8,619 nt of DNA from an uncultured Chthonomonadaceae bacterium (GTDB lineage Bacteria; Armatimonadota; Fimbriimonadia; Fimbriimonadales; Fimbriimonadaceae): the NCBI GenBank assembly GCA_946479035.1, contig CAMLDW010000062.1, positions 1-8,619 on the forward strand, in the 5' to 3' direction. Under the pieces are notes generated by a model. It worked only from the letters and a program-made list of their open reading frames with translations, was not told the DNA's origin and made no database searches. Position 1 is the first letter of the stretch, and the number at the start of each line of letters is the position of its first letter. The position numbers and the translations under genes were made by a program. Below are positions 6,436 to 8,619 of the stretch, in pieces.

Positions 6436-8244
6436 GTGGGCGCTCGCGCATCCAGGTTGGACCGGCGGGCGGTGAGCTACGAGCACCCGACCAAGCTCGT
6501 GTCGCGGCTCTTCCGCGAGATCAAGCCGTACCGCAAGACCCTCGCGGTCGGCATGGTCCTTACGATGGCGCAGGCCGCCTTCGGCTTCATCCCGCCGCTG
6601 ATCCTGGGCGACATCGTGAACAAGCTGCAGTCGGGGCGACCGATCCACACGTGGCTATACCTCTGCTATGTGATCGGGTTCGCCTCTGGCGCAGGGGTCA
6701 TGAGCTACGCGGTCGGTTTCGTCAACCAAAGGCTCGGGCAAACGTTCCTGCTCGACATCCGCGAGAAGCTCTACAGCCACATGCAGTCGCTGCCGATGGG
6801 CTACTTCGAGCGGAGGCAGCCTGGAAAGATGGTCAGCAACGTGATGAACGACCCGGGCACGATCTACAACCTTCTGGTGACGAACCTGAACACGATGGCG
6901 GCGGACCTCGTTCAGCTCGTGCTCGTGCTGTTCGTGCTGTTCTCGATCTCGCCCAAGCTCGCACTGCTCGCGCTGATCGCGACGCCGCTCTACGTCTACA
7001 ACGTCTGGGTGACGCTCAAGCCGATCTCCAAGACGAGCGAGGACATCCGCCACATGCGCGACGAGATGTTCGGCGACATGCAGGAGAAGCTGACCGGCAT
7101 CCTGGTCGTGAAGGGGTTCGGGAAGGAGCAGTGGGAGATCCGCAGCTTCCACGGCCTGACGCGAGGACTGATGGACTCGAACGTCGAGCAGAGCGTGCTG
7201 GGCACACGGATGTGGACGATCGCCGACGGCCTAGGCGGCATCGGCCAAGCTCTGATCCTCTACTTCGGCGGCCTGATGGCTCTGCGCGGCGAGATGCAGT
7301 CCGGAACGCTCGTGATGTTCCTGCTCTACTCGGTCGGGTACGTCTACGGCCCGATCGTGCGCACGCTGCTCGTGCTCGACCCTCTGGCGCGCACGCAGGC
7401 CGCGCTCGCGAGGATCTTTCGCACGCTCGACACCACGAACCCGATCGTCTCCGTGCCGGACGCGCCCAAGATCCCGCCGATCCGGGGCGAGGTGGCGTAC
7501 GAGGACGTCTGGTTCGAGTACGTGCCCGAGACGCCCGTGCTCAAGGGCGTGCAGCTCCGGGTCTCTCCTGGAGAGCTCGTCGCATTCGTCGGCTTTTCCG
7601 GGTCCGGAAAGACGACGATGGCGAACCTGCTCATGCGCCACTACGACCCGCAGGCCGGGCGCATCCTGGTCGACGGGACCGACATCAAGGGCGTGGACCT
7701 CAAGAGCTACCGAAAACAGATCGGCTACGTGATCCAGGACAGCCTGCTCTTCGACGCGACGGTGATGGAGAACATCCGCTACGGGCGGCTGGACGCGAGC
7801 GATCAAGAGGTCATCGAGGCCGCGAAGGCCGCCAACGCGCACGAGGCGATCGAGTCGCTGCCCAAGGGCTACGAGACCTCGCTCGGCGAAAAAGGGATCG
7901 ACCTCTCGCAGGGCGAGAAGCAGCGCCTCGCGATCGCTCGCGCGCTGCTGGCCGACCCGCGGATCCTCATCCTCGACGAGGCGACGTCCTCGCTCGACTC
8001 TCAGACGGAGTCGCTGGTGCAGCAGGCGCTGGAGAGGCTGCTGAGAGGGCGCACGAGCTTCGTGATCGCGCACAGGCTTTCAACGGTCGTCAAGGCGGAC
8101 AGGATCGTCGTGCTGGAAGACGGGAAGATCACGGCGGTGGGCAAGCACGCGGACCTGCTCAAGCTGCCCGACGGGCTCTATGCCAGGATGTTCCGGCAGC
8201 AGTTCGCCGTCGCGCTCTCCACAAGAGAGACGGAACAGACATGA
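6436..8244 (+). CDS. ABCB-type ABC exporter, fused membrane and ATPase domains
   Basis: This 602-residue half-transporter should work as a dimer in the inner membrane, moving lipids, drugs or peptides outward. Six helices lie at about 35-61, 72-96, 154-172, 174-192, 260-284 and 289-311, with the LPMGYFERRQPGKMVSNV coupling-helix region (119-136). The ATPase domain has Walker A GFSGSGKTT (386-394), Q-loop Gln434 in YVIQDSLLF, signature LSQGEKQR (490-497), Walker B ILILDEAT (510-517), D-loop SSLD (518-521) and H-loop His546. All catalytic residues are present. The signature is LSQGE rather than LSGGQ, a tolerated variant. Three starts are possible: GTG 6436 (chosen, GGTGG six or seven bases upstream), TTG 6457 and GTG 6472, the last giving 590 residues starting at SYEHP. 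It lies two bases after the CNNM-family gene. The substrate cannot be told from sequence. Confidence 0.95.
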   Translation: MGARASRLDRRAVSYEHPTKLVSRLFREIKPYRKTLAVGMVLTMAQAAFGFIPPLILGDIVNKLQSGRPIHTWLYLCYVIGFASGAGVMSYAVGFVNQRLGQTFLLDIREKLYSHMQSLPMGYFERRQPGKMVSNVMNDPGTIYNLLVTNLNTMAADLVQLVLVLFVLFSISPKLALLALIATPLYVYNVWVTLKPISKTSEDIRHMRDEMFGDMQEKLTGILVVKGFGKEQWEIRSFHGLTRGLMDSNVEQSVLGTRMWTIADGLGGIGQALILYFGGLMALRGEMQSGTLVMFLLYSVGYVYGPIVRTLLVLDPLARTQAALARIFRTLDTTNPIVSVPDAPKIPPIRGEVAYEDVWFEYVPETPVLKGVQLRVSPGELVAFVGFSGSGKTTMANLLMRHYDPQAGRILVDGTDIKGVDLKSYRKQIGYVIQDSLLFDATVMENIRYGRLDASDQEVIEAAKAANAHEAIESLPKGYETSLGEKGIDLSQGEKQRLAIARALLADPRILILDEATSSLDSQTESLVQQALERLLRGRTSFVIAHRLSTVVKADRIVVLEDGKITAVGKHADLLKLPDGLYARMFRQQFAVALSTRETEQT

Positions 8245-8270
8245 ATCAGGGGCGACCGCCTTGCAACACA

Positions 8271-8292
8271 AAGTCCTCCTCGCCAAGGACTT
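8271..8292. repeat. Inverted repeat AAGTCCT / AGGACTT after the ABC transporter gene
   Basis: Perfect 7-base arms at 8271-8277 and 8286-8292 flank an 8-base loop. It begins 27 bases after the ABC stop. There is no T run after it, so it is a poor rho-independent terminator on the plus strand; it could be a weak RNA hairpin or an operator upstream of the next promoter. Confidence 0.35.
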
Positions 8293-8312
8293 AAGAAAAG
8301 TGCGGAAAGGGC

Positions 8313-8339
8313 TTGCACCCCCCCCCAGTGATGTATCTT
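8313..8339 (+). promoter_or_regulatory. Possible promoter of the small ORF and pilin-like gene, with poly-C spacer
   Basis: TTGCAC (8313-8318) and TATCTT (8334-8339) lie 15 bases apart, short of the preferred 17. The -10 ends 12 bases before the ATG at 8352, as for the GNAT and CNNM-family genes. Nine C bases (8318-8326) make up most of the spacer, so slippage would change the spacing. The -35 match is weak (first three bases). Confidence 0.3.
8318..8326. repeat. Homopolymer of nine C
   Basis: Nine C in a row is the longest homopolymer noted in the window. It lies in the 107-base gap after the ABC transporter gene, upstream of the small ORF start at 8352 (and the alternative ATG at 8331). 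Tracts of this kind can lengthen or shorten during replication; sequencing error here is also common. Confidence 0.85.
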
Positions 8340-8351
8340 GTAGACACGGCT

Positions 8352-8594
8352 ATGCGGGCTGGCAAGGGAATTGCGGTCGCGTTTGGCCTGCTCGTGGTAG
8401 CGGCCGCTCTGGCAGGACTGGCTGATCCCTATTATCGGGCGTCGGTTCGAGCAACGGTCAACAGTTGGTTGTCCCATAAGCCGCCGTCAGACGGCGGAGG
8501 AACGTGCGGATGTCAAGCAGCTCAGGAAAAACAGGATTCACGCTCACTGAAGTCCTCGTCGCAGTTGGTGTCATCTTCATCCTCGCAGCGATAG
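8352..8594 (+). CDS. Hypothetical small membrane protein upstream of a pilin-like gene
   Basis: I do not recognise this 80-residue ORF. It starts MRAGKG, has one hydrophobic helix (about 6-22), then ADPYYRASVRATVNSWLS (23-40) and a Gly/Cys-rich TCGCQ stretch (50-54). The last 27 codons overlap the pilin-like gene in another frame and give a Ser/Gln-rich tail, which looks like a by-product of that gene; the true coding part may be only the first 50 residues or so. Third-position GC is lower than in the ABC gene before it. An ATG at 8331 would add seven residues. No Shine-Dalgarno is seen, but a possible -10 ends 12 bases before 8352. The ordered charge-helix-polar pattern favours a real gene; a leader ORF that controls the pilin-like gene is an alternative. 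Confidence 0.45.
   Translation: MRAGKGIAVAFGLLVVAAALAGLADPYYRASVRATVNSWLSHKPPSDGGGTCGCQAAQEKQDSRSLKSSSQLVSSSSSQR
8481..8500 (+). promoter_or_regulatory. Hairpin overlapping the ribosome binding site of the pilin-like gene
   Basis: CCGCCGT (8481-8487) and ACGGCGG (8491-8497) form a perfect 7-bp stem with a three-base CAG loop. The ribosome binding site GGAGG is at 8496-8500, 9 bases before the ATG at 8510, so two of its five bases are in the stem. The hairpin lies inside the upstream small ORF, whose translation would open it. Confidence 0.55.
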
Positions 8595-8619
8595 TCGTTG
8601 CGGCGACGGGGCCGATGAG
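8510..8619 (+). CDS. Type IV pilin-like (prepilin N-terminal methylation) protein, cut by the right edge
   Basis: Only the first 36 codons are present. After a short leader MSSSSGKTG comes FTLTEVLVAVGVIFILAAIV, the class III signal of type IV pilins and type II secretion pseudopilins. The prepilin peptidase would cut between Gly9 and Phe10, methylate the new N-terminal Phe, and Glu14 (position +5 of the mature protein) is the conserved acid for filament assembly. The hydrophobic helix that follows (about 15-33) anchors it in the membrane. GGAGG nine bases before the ATG is the strongest ribosome binding site in the window. Whether it is a major pilin, minor pilin or pseudopilin cannot be told from this part. 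The upstream small ORF overlaps its start. Confidence 0.9.
   Translation, partial: MSSSSGKTGFTLTEVLVAVGVIFILAAIVVAATGPM

Noticed and set aside
5162..6451. Long minus-strand frame opposite the CNNM-family gene (429 codons)
   Set aside because: Antisense shadow with His/Arg/Asp-rich composition; the plus-strand gene has all family motifs.
8241..8294. 17-codon ORF starting in the ATGA overlap at the end of the ABC gene
   Set aside because: Polar 17-residue peptide without features; the ATGA overlap alone is weak evidence.
8301..8317. Sigma-54 promoter ahead of the pilin-like gene (GG then GC in TGCGGAAAGGGCTTGCA)
   Set aside because: The spacing between the GG and GC pairs is 9 bases instead of the strict 10, and TGGCAC is poorly matched.
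1..8619. CRISPR array, transposase, integrase, tRNA or toxin-antitoxin pair
   Set aside because: Searched by eye on both strands; no spaced repeats, DDE or tyrosine recombinase motifs, tRNA cloverleaf or small paired genes of known type were found.

Overview
The window is a GC-rich (roughly two-thirds G+C by eye), gene-dense bacterial segment. Most of it is housekeeping and envelope genes; the less ordinary structure sits at the two ends and in the short gaps between genes. A prepilin-like protein at the right edge, a membrane GAF/degenerate-GGDEF sensor, several start codons without a good Shine-Dalgarno, and heptamer repeats in the gaps suggest a deep-branching group such as Armatimonadota or a neighbour. 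That placement is a guess from style, not from a marker gene. No integrase, transposase, tRNA, rRNA or CRISPR array was seen.

Layout from left to right. Positions 1-277 (minus) hold the last part of an HI0933/BaiN-type FAD flavoprotein that has lost its N-terminal three quarters; the break is marked by a small palindrome, a heptamer repeat and a G-quadruplex-capable tract. Positions 399-2378 (plus) encode a membrane sensor with about six N-terminal helices, two GAF domains and a GGDEF-like domain that has lost its catalytic signature. It overlaps by one base a TPR protein (2378-2965). A rho-independent terminator (about 2988-3027) ends this pair and faces the end of metK.

The minus-strand genes are a GNAT acetyltransferase (4273-5046, TTG start) and metK, S-adenosylmethionine synthetase (3035-4195). 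They are 77 bases apart. A 76-base divergent intergenic region then leads to a plus-strand pair: a CNNM/CBS/CorC-type membrane protein (5123-6433) and, two bases on, an ABCB-type exporter half-transporter (6436-8244).

The right end (8245-8619) has lower GC and more relaxed codon use. It has a nine-C homopolymer inside a possible promoter, a small one-helix membrane ORF (8352-8594), and the start of a type IV pilin-like gene (8510 onward). The pilin-like gene's ribosome binding site overlaps a perfect 7-bp hairpin that lies inside the upstream ORF.

Most of these genes are unrelated neighbours. The sensor/TPR pair, the CNNM/ABC pair and the small-ORF/pilin pair look like three separate transcription units. 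No clear new defence or mobile system was found. The points most worth checking are the short-leader promoter pattern shared by several genes, the poly-C tract, and the hairpin over the pilin start.
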